Shown: positions 1-11,507 of the stretch, piece by piece
Layout: every line of letters begins with the position of its first letter
Position numbering within the stretch: the stretch's first letter is position 1
DNA from: Macrophomina tecta
Lineage: Eukaryota; Ascomycota; Dothideomycetes; Botryosphaeriales; Botryosphaeriaceae
Assembly: GCA_024180945.1 (NCBI GenBank)
Contig: JAKSGN010000007.1
Span: 1,426,001-1,490,000 of the forward strand
Length of the DNA: 64,000 nucleotides
Direction of reading: 5' to 3'
Notes under the pieces: model-generated
What the model was told of the DNA's origin: nothing
Databases searched by the model: none
Seen by the model: only the letters and a program-made list of their open reading frames with translations
Made by a program: the position numbers and the translations under genes

Positions 1-187
1 AAAAGTTTTCTGGAAATGGCACGCCGCACCCAGGCTGCCGGGCGTAGTCCCCGATCTCTCGCAGCGTGCGCCCCGGAACCTGGCGAATGGGCGGACCGTG
101 GGCCGGCATGCGGCTGATGGCCTGTCTTGCCTGCGATCTCTCCCCTCTTTTCGCCCTTCTCCAGTCGAAGCACAGGCCGCGGCCCAT
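1..187 (-). CDS. Possible 5' end of a gene running off the left edge (partial, uncertain)
   Basis: The minus strand is open from an ATG at 187 to the window edge, about 62 codons, with a second in-frame ATG at 109. The peptide starts MGRGLCFDW and includes the stretch VPGRTLREIGDYARQPG. I do not recognise the family. If real, it would be divergent from the GIT1-like gene and share its promoter. A chance open frame in GC-rich DNA is the main alternative, and an internal exon of a longer gene is also possible. Sequence to the left of the window would decide. Confidence 0.25.
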   Translation of the reverse strand, partial: MGRGLCFDWRRAKRGERSQARQAISRMPAHGPPIRQVPGRTLREIGDYARQPGCGVPFPENF

Positions 188-368
188 GCCGTAATCGGGC
201 TGCGTGTGATATGCTATCGCCGCTGCTACCCTGCACCGCGCCTCTCTTAACCGCCTCTTCTCTTCCTCCGCCCGCCTCTGCTACCCCCGTCTGTCCCGCT
301 ATCACGCTGCGCCGCAGGCTAGATAGCGTCCGCGGGCCTCTCCGCCGCCACAAGCCCGCCCACAGCTC

Positions 369-374
369 TATATA
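369..374 (+). promoter_or_regulatory. TATA-like box upstream of the GIT1-like gene
   Basis: A TATATA hexamer lies about 210 bp before the ATG at 581 and is followed by a pyrimidine-rich leader, a common layout for fungal core promoters. It is supported by sequence match only. Confidence 0.35.
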
Positions 375-580
375 CAACCGCACACCCTCTCCCGCCAATT
401 GATTCTCTTTTCCTTGTTCTGCACCCGCGCCGTCTTGAGACTCGGCCGCTCCACCCAACGCGCCACTGCCTGCCCAGACTCGCCTTGCGTGTGCTCTGCG
501 TGATCTCTTATCCCGCGCACTTCTCCCTCGTCTGCACTACGCCCGCGTCGCGACTGCCGTCCGCCTGCCCACTGCCAGCC

Positions 581-2542
581 ATGGAGCCCGACGCGACCAC
601 ATCCCCCCAAAGCGACAAGAACCTCGAGCCCTCGTGCTCGGCAGAGCAGCCCCGACGCAACAGCCATGCCGCCACCGAAAAGAGCCGTTGGGAAAGGCTG
701 TGGCCTGTCATTGCTTGTGGAGCAGGTCTGTGACCTCAAGTCTACCCCGCCAGCTAAGCTCCCGGCTAACGCCACGCAGGTCTTTTTAGTGATGGATACC
801 TGAACAACGTGAGTGCCGCCACCGTCACGCCGACCCTGTCAAACACTCCGAGCGCTCCTCAAGATCTGCGGGAGAAGTGGCCGCCGAACATGATTCAGAC
901 TAACCGATAATGCTCGTCCCACGTGCAGGTCATCGGCTCCGTCAACACCATGCTAAGCAAAATCTACCCCGACACTTACGCCAACAGTAGCGCTCAGAAT
1001 AACGTCTCATCAATCACTTTCGCCGGCACCGTTGTTGGCATGCTCCTCTTCGGCTACACTTCCGACCACCTCTCCCGCAAGTGGTCGCTCATGGCCTCCA
1101 CCCTGATCATCATCCTCTTTGCCATCCTGGGCACGGCTTCCTATGGTGCTGGAGGCAGCGCCGCCGGTCTCTTTGCAGCTCTGACCGCCTACCGCTTCTT
1201 CCTTGGCATTGGTATCGGCGGGGAGTACCCCGCTGGCAGTGTGGGTTGCGCCGAGAGCACGGGTGAACTGAAGAGTGGCACGAGAAACCGCTGGTTCATC
1301 CTGTTTACCAACGTGCAAATCGATCTTGGGTGAGCTGGCACTTGGCTCCCTTGCTAAAGCTTCCGCTTCCGGCAGCACGCTAATGCCCGACTCCTAGCTT
1401 CGTTGTTGCCGCAATTGTGCCTCTGGTCGTCGTAAGTATCACTCGTTGGGCGCAGCCACTCTTCGTGACCGGCCAATTGACCAAATCCCACCCAGGTGCT
1501 CGCAACCACCGAAGACCACCTTCGCGCCGCATGGCGCATCTGCCTGGGCATTGGCGTCATCCCGCCCCTGTCCCTCCTCTACCTGCGTCTCAAGCTGCAA
1601 GAGCCCGAAGCCTACAAGCGCGAATCCATGCGCGACACCACGACCCCCTACTGGCTGGCCCTCAAGTACTACGGCCCGCGCCTGCTTGTCGTCTCGCTGA
1701 TCTGGTTCATCTACGACTTCTCGGCCTACGCCTTCGGCATCTACAGCTCGACCATCCTGTCCAACCTGCTCGGCGCCGACGCCCGCCTGTGGAAGTCGTT
1801 CGCCTGGAACATCCTCATCAACTTCTTCTACATCCCCGGCTGTCTGCTCGGCTCCTTCCTCGCCGACGTCCCCTGGCTGGGGCCCAAGCGCACCCTCGTC
1901 ATCGGCGTCGTCTTGCAAGGCATCGTCGGCTTCATCATGGCCGGCTGTTACGCCTCGCTTGAGAAGCCCGGCAACATCGCCGCTTTCTGCGTCGTCTACG
2001 GCATCTTCCTCTCGCTCGGCGAGATGGGGCCCGGTGACAACATCGGGCTGATGGCTAGCAAGACCAGCGCGACGAGTATCCGGTAAGTGTTCCCCTCTCA
2101 AACGTTCTTTTCTTTTTTTTTTTTAAAAAAAAAAAGGAAAAAAAAGTGAAAAAAAAAGGCCACACGTACTAACGAGACGTAAAACCATAACAGCGGCCAA
2201 TACTACGGCATCGCCGCCGCTATCGGCAAGATCGGCGCCTTCGTCGGCACCTGGGTCTTTCCCGTCATCCAGGACAACGCGCCTACCGCCATCCGCAAGG
2301 GCCAGGACCCCTTCTGGGTCGCCTCCAGCCTGGCCATCTTCGCCGGCGTCCTCGCCTTTTTCTGCCTGCCTGATGTCGGTCAAGACACCATCGACGAGGA
2401 GGACGTGCGCTTCAGGGAGTACTTGAGCGCGAACGGCTTCGATACCCGGCTGATGGGACTGAAGGACGCGAGCGAGAGGGTGGCGGATGAGGAGAGTGGG
2501 AGCGAGGTTGTGAGAGAGGCGGTGAAGGGGAGCGCTGCGTGA
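581..2542 (+). CDS. GIT1: MFS transporter of the glycerophosphodiester/phosphate (GIT1) family
   Basis: Predicted plasma-membrane H+ symporter of the major facilitator superfamily. The closest family I recognise is yeast Git1, which imports glycerophosphoinositol and related phosphodiesters. Six exons: 581-725, 780-808, 929-1329, 1398-1431, 1496-2082, 2194-2542, giving 514 aa. Family motifs are GLFSDGYLNN at the first helix, then SVNTML, GIGIGGEYP in helix 4, and near the C-terminal half GEMGPGDNIGL followed by TSATSIRGQYYGIAAAIGK, which is split by the last intron and rejoined exactly. Length and helix pattern fit a 12-TM permease. The C-terminal tail is acidic and cytoplasmic. The start at 581 is the first ATG in frame with the signature, in good context. 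Substrate (glycerophosphoinositol, glycerophosphocholine or phosphate) cannot be settled from sequence alone. Confidence 0.87.
2113..2135 (+). repeat. T12-A11 homopolymer inverted repeat inside GIT1 intron 5
   Basis: Inside the 111-nt last intron (2083-2193) a run of 12 T is followed directly by 11 A, then further A-rich runs. This could fold into an A-U hairpin in the pre-mRNA. A perfect TACTAAC branch site (2167-2173) and a CAG acceptor follow, so splicing signals are intact. Confidence 0.8.
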
Positions 2543-4103
2543 GATGCGAGGGAATATATGTGAACTGGTGCAAAACACATGAGATGAAACGTCAATGATT
2601 GCTGGGTAACCATGAATATGCTGTCATGACATTTCCTATCTGTGCGCACTAGCGGGTCAGGTATCGAAGGGTGGATTGGACGTCTTTCATGCATTGTTGA
2701 ATGTAAGCGTAAGATGACTAACTACCACATGTCTTTAGCAATTAAACCATTCGAGACGTTGAACATGCTTGATTCGGATGTTGAGGAAGAAAGATAGGGA
2801 TGGATTCTTCGGGATTGCTTTGTCTGCTAGCCGGCGATCAGACAGTTATTCGAGGTCGTCTCGATAAAACAAAACATGTGGTTCAAAAGCTTTGGCCGCT
2901 TCCTCAAAGCTGTAAAAAAAAAAGAAAGAAAGATAAGAGTGCTCCAAGCAAAATCTTCAGCACGCACTCGTCACACATCACAGCGTACTGACCGGCTGGG
3001 CCGTCCATTGGCCTTAGGAGGAGCCATAGCGACCTATTCTTGGTTCTGTTTTCTGATATTTGCTCGAAATTACAACTTGCCGACCATTTATGTTTGCAGC
3101 GACCTACAAAACAACAAGTATATTACCTAAGTATACTCTAGATCTATTAAATTTAAGAAACGCCTGCCAGCTCAGATTCTGAGCGAGGCGTCGCGCTTTT
3201 TCGTCCCAACAGGATCGTACTTTCGCCCGTGATATTTGCTTTTTGTAGTAGTCGGGGCCAGAGAGCTGAATTTTGTTCGAAATTTGATAAAAAAAAAAAG
3301 CGCGAAATTGACGTAAACTACGCATTTGAGGGAACTGCAAGGGGTCCGTCCCGTCCCACATGCAACTCCCATCTGTATTACAAAGATGCCCCTCAGCGGC
3401 TGACATGGCGCCGTAGCTCTTCCATAGGCCAAAATATGAGAAGCAGAGAGACACATAGATAACGCGAGGGATGACCTCAAGTTACAGCAGCCATTTCGAA
3501 AGCAAGTTTAGTCTGAGGCCGACGAGAGTTCTTGTCAGTAGAATTAAAGTGCGAGATACAATGATGTGACTGTGGAATGAGGTCAATGCGCACGGGTGCT
3601 TTTCGGTTTTCACCGCGCTCCCCCTACGCGCTAACTGACCCAGACATGAGAATTATAGTAGCCTCCATCTACCGTCTGCACATACAGGTCGATCTTAAAA
3701 AAAAAAAAAAAAAAAAAAAATGCCGTGTCAAATGCTCAAGAGAGGTCGTAGGCCCTTTAAGTTTCTTCGCTTTGTAAACAAAGCAGCTTCTGGCCGTTCC
3801 ATAAAAAATCAACCTTTTGAACATCAGAAAGTTCTCATTAAGCTCCGCATGTTCCTTCATCATATATTAGCCCTTTTCTATCTCTGCCAAAGGCCAAAAT
3901 ATTCTATCATCTATTCCCGACAGCCAATCGGCGTGAAGCGGAGAAAGTACAGGCATCAAACCTCCAAAATGAATAAGTTAAAAAAAAAAAAGTCATACTG
4001 GTATCCATGCCTTGCAACGATAAATCAAATGGTGTATCCCTTCGTAATCTGTACAGAAAGAAGCGTGAGATAGAAGAAAAGAAGAACCATTGCAAGAGAT
4101 CCA
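2543..4103. other. Intergenic region between convergent genes; no gene seen
   Basis: This 1.56-kb interval lies between the 3' ends of the GIT1-like and IBtk-like genes. It is richer in A+T than the flanking coding sequence and has only short frames with no recognisable protein. Several oligo-A runs are present, the longest being 24 A at 3697-3720. It presumably holds both 3' UTRs and polyadenylation signals. Confidence 0.6.
3697..3720 (+). repeat. Poly-A tract, 24 nt
   Basis: Uninterrupted run of 24 A in the convergent intergenic region. No adjacent coding sequence or target-site duplication suggests a retroposed gene. Confidence 0.9.
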
Positions 4104-7100
4104 TCATGCTTTGGCAGGAGGAGGGAAAGGAGGGTGCTGTGCCTGTTGCTTTGACTGCTGTGGCTCCACCTGTCCCTTCTTTCCTCCGCCTCCACCTCCA
4201 CCTCTCGACCGGTGATGATGCGGTTTGCGATGTGAAGCGGAGGGAATACCTTCATCGGGTGGATGGATGGGCTTTGCGTTGCTGGCTGCTGGTGCCAATT
4301 TACCGCTCTTTGCGCTCTTTTCTCTCTTCGGCTTCGGCGGCGGCTTGCTGGTGTTATCCTTCTCCTTGCCATCAGGCGCACTTGGATGAGGTGTCGAGTC
4401 AGTCTTCGCACTATCCGGCACAGTAGAAGCCCCCTTCTTGCCAACGGTACCACCAGCACCACCTCTCCCACCGCCTCTCTTTCCGCCTCTCCCAGTACCA
4501 ACACCCTTCCCACCATCCTCCTTGCTCACTACCTCACCCGCGCCTGTGCCCTCATCGTTTCCCCTTCCCTTCCTCCCACCCTTCCTCGCCCCCTTCCTCT
4601 CTACCTTCTCTTTACTCCTCGCCTCCTCCTCCATAACCCTCCTACTCTCCTTATCCCACCACTCCTGAAACTCCTGCTCCGCCTGAATCTCCTGCAAGCT
4701 ACGCTTTGCCCCAGCCTGCGCGATGCTCTCCTTCTCCGCCTGCTGCAAGCTCATCAGATCCGCCAGGCCCATGAGCCCGCCTAAAGACGCCTCGGCGTGT
4801 GGCGTAGAGCGTATGTGTCTGATACTCTGCGGCAGGGCCGGCGTAGAGGCTGAATTCATGTCGATGGCGAAGCCTTTGCCGTCGTGTGGAGGAGCGGTTT
4901 TCTTGTTTTTGTTCTTGTCGGACGGCGCAGTTGGCTGCGGTGGCGACGATAATGACTGCGGGGCGGAGACAGTGGGAAGCGAAGTGGTGGACTTGGCTTT
5001 GGAGGCGGGTCCGTTGTTGGCGACGGTCTGCCGCATGGTAAGATTGGAACGCGTGTTTGTTGGTGGCGAGAGGGTTGCAGCAGCGGGCGGCGTGGAGCTA
5101 ATAACGTCTTTGAGCGCAACCTTCGATGCCGGGGGCTTCATCTGCCAGGGAGAGGAGGCTGGCCTCGTGGGCTCATTGGCCACAGGGCTCGCAGTTTGAG
5201 TCTTCGTTGCCTGCTGTTGTAGCTTCTTTCGTTCCTTCTGCGAGAGCTTAGTGGCAGCGAAGGAAGATCCACCGGCACGTTCATCTTTCTTGGCTTGCGC
5301 AGAAAGTGCCAGGGAAATATTAGAAGGCTGCCCTGTTGAGGTTTCGGCCATGATATCCTTCAAATCCAGCTTGCTCGTTGACAATGGTGCTGTACCCCAT
5401 GGCTTATCGGCAGAACGAGGGATCGGGGTGACCCTGGCGTCAAGGGATTGAGTACCAAACTCGCCCGGTGTCTGTGATGAGGGGCTTGCGATTGCGGAAT
5501 CAGGGACAGCACGCGGCCCAGCAGATTTAGGGATCTGCCATGGGCTAGACGGCGATTCTGTCCCAAGTGAAACGTCTTGAACAGCTCCACCGAGGCCGGC
5601 AGTGGGAGACTTGACCGACCGTGGAGTACAGAGATCAATATCGTCATTGTCCGCGTCGACGTCGTCGTCCATGTCGAACATCAGGTCAGCCACTGAGCCC
5701 TTACCCTTGAGTAATGGCGTAAGCATAGGACTTTCCTGCAATGTCTTGATATCCTTGGCCGACCGCCGCCGCGCCTTTTGCTGCATGGGCGAAGACGTCA
5801 GGTCATCATAGCTACCAGCCTTGAGAGAAGAGGAAATCCGGGCAGAGCTATCAGCATATTTGCTTTGCAACATGAGAGCGTCGATCTTGGCTCTCTTCCG
5901 GCGGTCAATCTGTTCCGCAAGCTCAGGGTATTTCTCGAATAGTAGCGCTTCGGCACGGCCACTCTTTGCGATAGGGAGACAAGCCACTTGGTTTTCGCGC
6001 ACGACCTGGTCCAGCTCAAGGATGAGATCCTCGTCCAATTCATCAAGCAGTCTAACAACTTCAATCAGCAAACATGGTTCATTGCTCAGGAAACTAGACG
6101 TGACATACCCGTTTTGCAGCACAGACTCTAAGCTCAAGCAGATGTACTCGAGTCCAGCATCCTTGAACTCAGTCACAGAGCACGGCGACACTGCATTGAG
6201 CAGCTGACAGACATTGCGAACGTTGACTATGCGCATGTTAGCACCGTTGGTACCGGAAACCATTACAACCTCACTTACCGTATCGGCCAATAACCTGCTG
6301 ACAGACCTGCGACAGCCTATCCAGTATCAACTCGTTGGCCACGGACATGACATCCATAACATGATCCAAGAAATCATTCAGAGCAAGGAAGTCTCCAAGG
6401 TTGTCTGACACAAAGTCATCGAAGAGCTCATCGCCCGAGTCGGCGTACAGATGTCTCAGAACCAAGTCAAAGATGTGGCGCTCGATATGCTTCAGGTCGA
6501 TTCGAATCCCCTCAGAAGAGTCGCCTGACGCCTCACGCCTGCCGGCGAGCCACAGACCTGCCGCGCGACCCTTGAACATGCCCTCGAAGAAGGGACATCT
6601 CTGCACCATGAGCGAGCTGTGTACTCTGAGCTCGCTGTCTGCAAGCTCAATGATTACGTCACCGTCTTCGAAGAAAGCAGAATCGCTAATGGCGAATTCC
6701 ATATCCACGGTCAGTGATTTCTTGGGTTTCACCATTTGACGGACGGCCGGTTCGAGTTGTCTGAGCTCCAATCGAGAGGCAAGCTTCATGAGCTCCGTCC
6801 TGATTTGCCGGTATCGGAACGCCAACTTCGGGGACTGTCGAGTATAGTGCCAGAAGTCGACGATCTCGTCAGTGTAGGCATACAAGACGAAGTCAAACAT
6901 AGTCAGGATGTCCATGCCTTGGAGGAGAGCCAGTGTCCTGCCACGCTCGTCTCGTTCGAGGCTGAGAACTTCAGGCACTGAGAAGGTACCTAGTTGACGG
7001 AACTCGATGAGTCCTTGCCGAAGGACTTTGCTGCGGGCAGAGAAAACCCACTGATGAACCGGTATGCGGACATCAGATACGGTAGAGCCAATGATCATAT

Positions 7101-9414
7101 CAAAAGTCTTGTCGTCCTCGTCAACACCGAATAAGGTATCCTTCAGATCTTGCTCGAGGTCCTGCGACTCGAGCGTCCGTTTCGTGAGAATCTGGATCTC
7201 GGAAGCTTGAACAGTCTCTTCATCCTCATCCAGTTGCAAAGCCCAATCCCTGAACGGCAAAAGTGGGAAAACATCATTCCAAAGCGCTGGTGGATCTACC
7301 TGGACTTGAGTTTTGGTGACATCACAGTCTTTGCGCACAGCTGCATAAGCGCCAAAAGCCGACGCTCTGACAGCAGTGACGCGGGTCAACCCGGCGACGC
7401 GAAGAAACTTGTAGTCTTTTGGCTTGTAATCGCCGGTGCCAGAAGCAGTAGCATCCTTGATCTTCGCTCTCTTGACTCTTCTCCACACAGTGCCCGCTTC
7501 TGTGGTCAAGATGACAGAGCCATCTTGATCAACATCGACGTCGCGAGCAGCCATGTACCCCTTCTTGAGCGACCAAATACGGTACGGTTGAGACAGAGCA
7601 CCACGGATCTTGGTGGGGTTTGTTGTCGATGCGGTGCTATCTTGGCCTGATTCAGAGCGCTTGCTGACCGAAACCGTGTAAATCTCGCCGTTAGTCGAAA
7701 GAGCGCAGATGTTGTCTCCTCCCGCGGTGACTTTGCAGATCCTGTTGGGCGTGGTGTCATATTTCGTAGTTAGGAAGCTCTGCTTCAAGAAATAGTTCGA
7801 AAAACCATCCAACGGGAACGAGACCTTGGCATATCCGTAGTTTGCGAAAACCCAGACCTCATGGTTTTCGAGCAGACACACTGTGGCCCTTTCGATGGCA
7901 CTAACGGATCTGATGGGCGAAGAGAACAGCGAAGCGGCGACCTTGCGAGGTGTGACCTGGTATTCCAATGAACGTGCATCCGAGTCAACGATTCCAAGCT
8001 GGCCTTCGTTTTTGCCGAAGGTGTATAAGGAAGTTGTCGTGTGGGCGACTGAGTGGATCCTTGAGGCAGCCACGCCAATAACGATCTCTTTCTTCAAGGG
8101 CCCGAAGATTTGGCGTGGCAGGAGCTGGACCGGATCTTCATCTTTGAGCGTCTTCGGCAGGCTGTATCCCAATTGCCCGTAGACATTATTGCCCCATGAG
8201 AAGATCTCACCCTCGTCTGAAAGAGCCAGAGAATGGTTTTGACCGAGCGCGACTGATATGACTTTTTTCCTGGCCAGCGCACCGCCTTCTATACAAACGA
8301 ATTGGAATCGAGTTGTCTCATCGCCAGTGCCTAGACGGCCACCCGGTCCATGCCCACACATGTAGAGATTCGACTCAGGATCAGTCGTTAAGACGGCCGT
8401 ATGGAGCTTCGACATCTGGACATCCTGAATGAGAAGCGGAGTGCTCCTAATTATGGTCGGGAGATCAGACACAGGCATGTTGTGAATGGAGGCGCAGTGT
8501 GACAGTTCGCTCACGGAGGACTCCATGTTGGGCCAATCTTGCTGCTTGCGCTCCAAGTGCTCACGGTAGAACCTCCTGAGGAGATGGTCCGGCCTACGCA
8601 GAATGATGCGTTCGGGAAACTGCCGGTCGTCCTCATCACCAAAGCCTAGGGTTACGTTCCTGTTACTGCCAAATGTGAAGAGCTCGTCGCCATGGATGTC
8701 CATACCCGGGGCGATCTTTCGCCGTGCAGGCCTATCATCTCCGTCGCCACTGTCGTCATACGCGAAATCCTCGTCATCCTCACCATTCGCGTCCGCACGA
8801 GGGTCATCTTCTGGCCGCAGGGTACGGTCCGCGATGGTTGTTGAGAAGAGATCCAGCGGCCCATTCCCCTCTTTGTCCTTTATCTTGATCAATCCTCCAG
8901 CGTGTTGAACCACTCCGCCTGAGCCGTGTCCAAGCGCATCGAGTACGTCGCGGTCGATGATGGAGCGAGCGATAGCAACATTGCCGAAGTAGAAGGCGCG
9001 ATGCAGGGCGGTCCAGCCGTTCTCGAGGTCCTGGGCGTACAGGTCGGTCAAAGGATGCTCGAGCAGCGCTGTCGCAAAGCCAAACGCACTTTCCGAGGTC
9101 GACGACGCAGCATGGTGCAGGATAGTCAGTCCATTCGCATCCTTCGAGTTGATATCGGCGCGTGTCAGCGCCGTCGAGGACTTCGGGGTACCTCCGAAGT
9201 CCCTGCGCGCTCTGGTCATCAGCGTCGGCGAAGTCCCAAGACTGCCGGGGCTCCCTATGAAGGCACCGATGCCTCCGGCCTGCTGGTGCTGCTGCTGCGC
9301 GCCGGTATGGGCCCTCGGTGCGGACGGGCGCACATGGAAGGAGGCGCCTTCCAGCAGGTGCCGAAATGCTTCGACATCATCTTCGAAGTAGTATTTCCAG
9401 AGATAGCCGCTCAT
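4104..9414 (-). CDS. IBtk-like protein: ankyrin repeats, RCC1 repeats and tandem BTB/POZ domains
   Basis: Large scaffold protein (1733 aa) of the inhibitor-of-Bruton-kinase type, a family thought to act as CUL3 ubiquitin-ligase adaptors. Exons are 6279-9414, 6109-6226 and 4104-6051; introns of 52 nt (GCTAAC branch) and 57 nt join what otherwise look like two separate genes. Domains in order: ankyrin repeats (about residues 85-165, with the motif GLTILHHAA), RCC1-type blades (about 235-560, with SWGNNVYGQLG and FGKNEGQLG), a first BTB around 710-860 (PVHQWVFSARSKVL), and a second BTB around 900-1045 (VIIELADSELRVHSSL). A long disordered Ser/Pro/Lys tail follows. Near the C-terminus the family signature SLQEIQAEQEFQEWWDKES is present, then an RG/Gly-rich basic end. 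The ATG at 9414 begins MSGYLWKYYF directly ahead of the ankyrin region. The partner cullin and substrate are inferred from the family. Confidence 0.88.
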
Positions 9415-10541
9415 GTGCTGTATGGTGGCGAGGGAGACGCTCCCGTAGCTTCGGCAAAGTGCACCTCGCTATGACTACGTCGAGTCAAAGCGTGTTTAAA
9501 GGTGCCGCGTGCGAAGCGTCGAGTGCGGCCCCGGGGCAAGGGAGGAAAGGTCGCGGGGCGCAAAGTGTGGCCCAACGATGACAGGTGGCGGACGCGCGGG
9601 GTAGCGATGCGATAAGTGCGGTTTCGGGGGCGGATGGGCGAACGCTGGGGGACGGCGGGGAATGGCCGCGCGGATTGGCGTGGAAGGCTCAGGATTTTGA
9701 GTGAGTGAGTGAGTGTTGAGGAGTGAGTGTGGTTTCGGTGGCGGACGGGAGCTTAGCGGCGGCAAGCAGTGTGTGGGCGAGGGGCGGTCGATGACGATGG
9801 ACAGAGCTTCCGCGGCACCGGCGATTAGGCGGCTCCGGTGGCCGTCGGCACTGCACGCCACGATCACCAGCAAACAAACAGTCAGAATGATTCACGATGA
9901 GGAACGATTGCTGTTTCTTCGAGACTGCCAAAACGCCGCATGCCACCGCGTCCCGGCCCGTCGTCACGTCTAAATACGTCTCTCGGAAACCGGGACTGTG
10001 TCGCTGCACCCACCCCGCGCTCGCAGCCGCGATGGTCGCCCACCAGCCAACGCTCCGGGCCGATGAGCATCGAGCACCCTCACACGTGCGAGTGCATGTG
10101 CGTGTTTCGTGTCCTGGGATTCGGCACCGCCTCTGACCTTCCCCGGATCGCCTCCACCTTCCCACATCCCTTGTGACCAGCTCGCCGACGACTCTCTTCC
10201 ATCGTGCAGTCACCGTGGAGTCAAGTCAAGTCGCACCGCGAGTCAAGAGCATTCAGAGCTGCCTCTGAGAGGTCCAAATAGAGTTCCATTAAGGCCAACC
10301 AAACAAAGGCTAAAATACAGCCGAACTTCCATGCATGTAAAAGAGAGTCATCAGCGCACTGTCTCATGCTAGACCTTCAAAGACCGGGATATAAGGCTGC
10401 CATGATAATGTTCAAACGGAAATCGATCCAGAAATACTTCCAATCTGCATGTATCCAAACACCGGTTCCTGGATATCGAATGCTTGGGGGGTTGCCATAT
10501 GCGTGTGGATTGTTTTTTGGTAGCACCGTACCCTCCGCAAC
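9415..10541. other. Intergenic: promoter side of the IBtk-like gene and 3' side of the GPI protein
   Basis: No convincing coding sequence. The proximal part is GC-rich and contains a short (TGAG)n repeat near 9698-9714, followed by GAGTGAGTG. The distal part contains the GPI-protein 3' UTR. Confidence 0.55.
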
Positions 10542-11384
10542 TCAGAGCATCAACATCGCAACGAACATCGCTGCCGCCATGGTGCCAAAAGCAACAGTCA
10601 CCGTGACACCAGCACTGTCCGAGCTGGAGCTGCTGACCGACGCACCGGTCGCGCTGCTACCGCTACCCGAAGCAGCAGCGGAGCCGTTCTGGCCCGCGGC
10701 AGTTGCCTCGGCGACCTTGATGCCGTACGAAGTCGCGACGAACGGCGTGCCGGATCCGGAGGTGGGCGTGCTGGTGTAAGTCGAGGTCGCCGTCGTCGAG
10801 ACGGTGCAGCCGCTCCACGTCGTCCACGGCGCGTTGGTGCTCCATGGGCCGTCCGTCCAGCCGGACCAGGTGCTGGCCGGACAGGCAGAGCCGCCCCACC
10901 AGCCCGTCCAGGGACCCGTAGTCCACGCTCCGCTGGAGGCCCACGGGCCCCATGGGTGATCGCCGCCGAAGGGGCCACCCTTGCCGCCCCAGCCTCCAGG
11001 TCCGACGCCATAGCCGGGTCCGCCAGGTCCCCAAGGGCCACCAGTGGTCCGCGGGCCGCCGGTAGTCCACGGACCGCCAGTGGTCCAGGTGGACCAGGGC
11101 TTGGTTGCAGTGCTCCAGACAGAGGGATCCCAATCGCCGTTAGAGTTGGTGGGCCAGCTGTTTGCGCTGGCCCACGAAGCCCAGCTTGGATTTGCGCTAG
11201 TCCACGAGGCCCAGCTTGCTGAGTTCGCACTGGTCCACGAGGACCAGTCGGACCTTGTCGTCCATTCAGAGGGCGCGCCAGACCATGCGGTTGTGCCAGT
11301 GCCCCAAGGCCCGCCTGGCTGAGCAGCAGCAGGCGTGACGAGGCCAGCGACAATGGCCGCTGCGGTGAAAAGTTGGTTCAACAT
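10542..11384 (-). CDS. GPI-anchored, Trp/Gly/Ser-rich cell-wall protein
   Basis: A 280-aa secreted wall protein of no recognised enzyme family. The chosen ATG at 11384 opens a classic signal peptide (MLNQLFTAAAIVAGLVTPAAAQ, cleavage after AAAQ or AAA). An in-frame upstream ATG would add 32 basic residues that spoil the leader. The mature part is low-complexity: a W-S/A-SW block of about 60 residues (SANSASWASWTSANPSW), then GGPWTTGG-type repeats and Gly-rich PGYGVGPGGWGG. Single cysteines occur in GSACPAST and WSGCTV. A Ser-rich stretch and a hydrophobic C-terminus (VAFGTMAAAMFVAMLML) form a GPI-attachment signal. There is no intron. It is probably structural or adhesive at the wall. The repeats make copy-number variation between strains likely. 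Confidence 0.75.
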   Translation of the reverse strand: MLNQLFTAAAIVAGLVTPAAAQPGGPWGTGTTAWSGAPSEWTTRSDWSSWTSANSASWASWTSANPSWASWASANSWPTNSNGDWDPSVWSTATKPWSTWTTGGPWTTGGPRTTGGPWGPGGPGYGVGPGGWGGKGGPFGGDHPWGPWASSGAWTTGPWTGWWGGSACPASTWSGWTDGPWSTNAPWTTWSGCTVSTTATSTYTSTPTSGSGTPFVATSYGIKVAEATAAGQNGSAAASGSGSSATGASVSSSSSDSAGVTVTVAFGTMAAAMFVAMLML

Positions 11385-11499
11385 CTCGAACGCGTTGGTG
11401 TGTAGGTTGAAGGAAGCTTTGCGGCGCCTCAGAGATAAGAAATCAGGAAGCTTTGTGGTTCTAGTGGAAGAGAATGACACAAGAGCTGCAGTGGGCCTG

Positions 11500-11507
11500 C
11501 ATATATA
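11500..11507 (-). promoter_or_regulatory. TATA-like box for the GPI wall protein
   Basis: TATATAT on the minus strand about 118 bp upstream of the ATG at 11384. This is a typical position for a fungal TATA-driven, regulated gene. Confidence 0.4.

Noticed and set aside
1439..2101. 220-codon minus-strand frame.
   Set aside because: Antisense to the GIT1-like exon; low-complexity composition caused by codon bias on the other strand.
3697..3720. Poly-A run as the tail of a retroposed gene copy.
   Set aside because: No coding remnant precedes it and no target-site duplication was visible.
4104..9414. Two separate genes, 4104-6290 and 6271-9414.
   Set aside because: They overlap by 20 bp at a perfect GTAAGT donor. 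Removing a 52-nt intron with a GCTAAC branch fuses them into one family-consistent protein.
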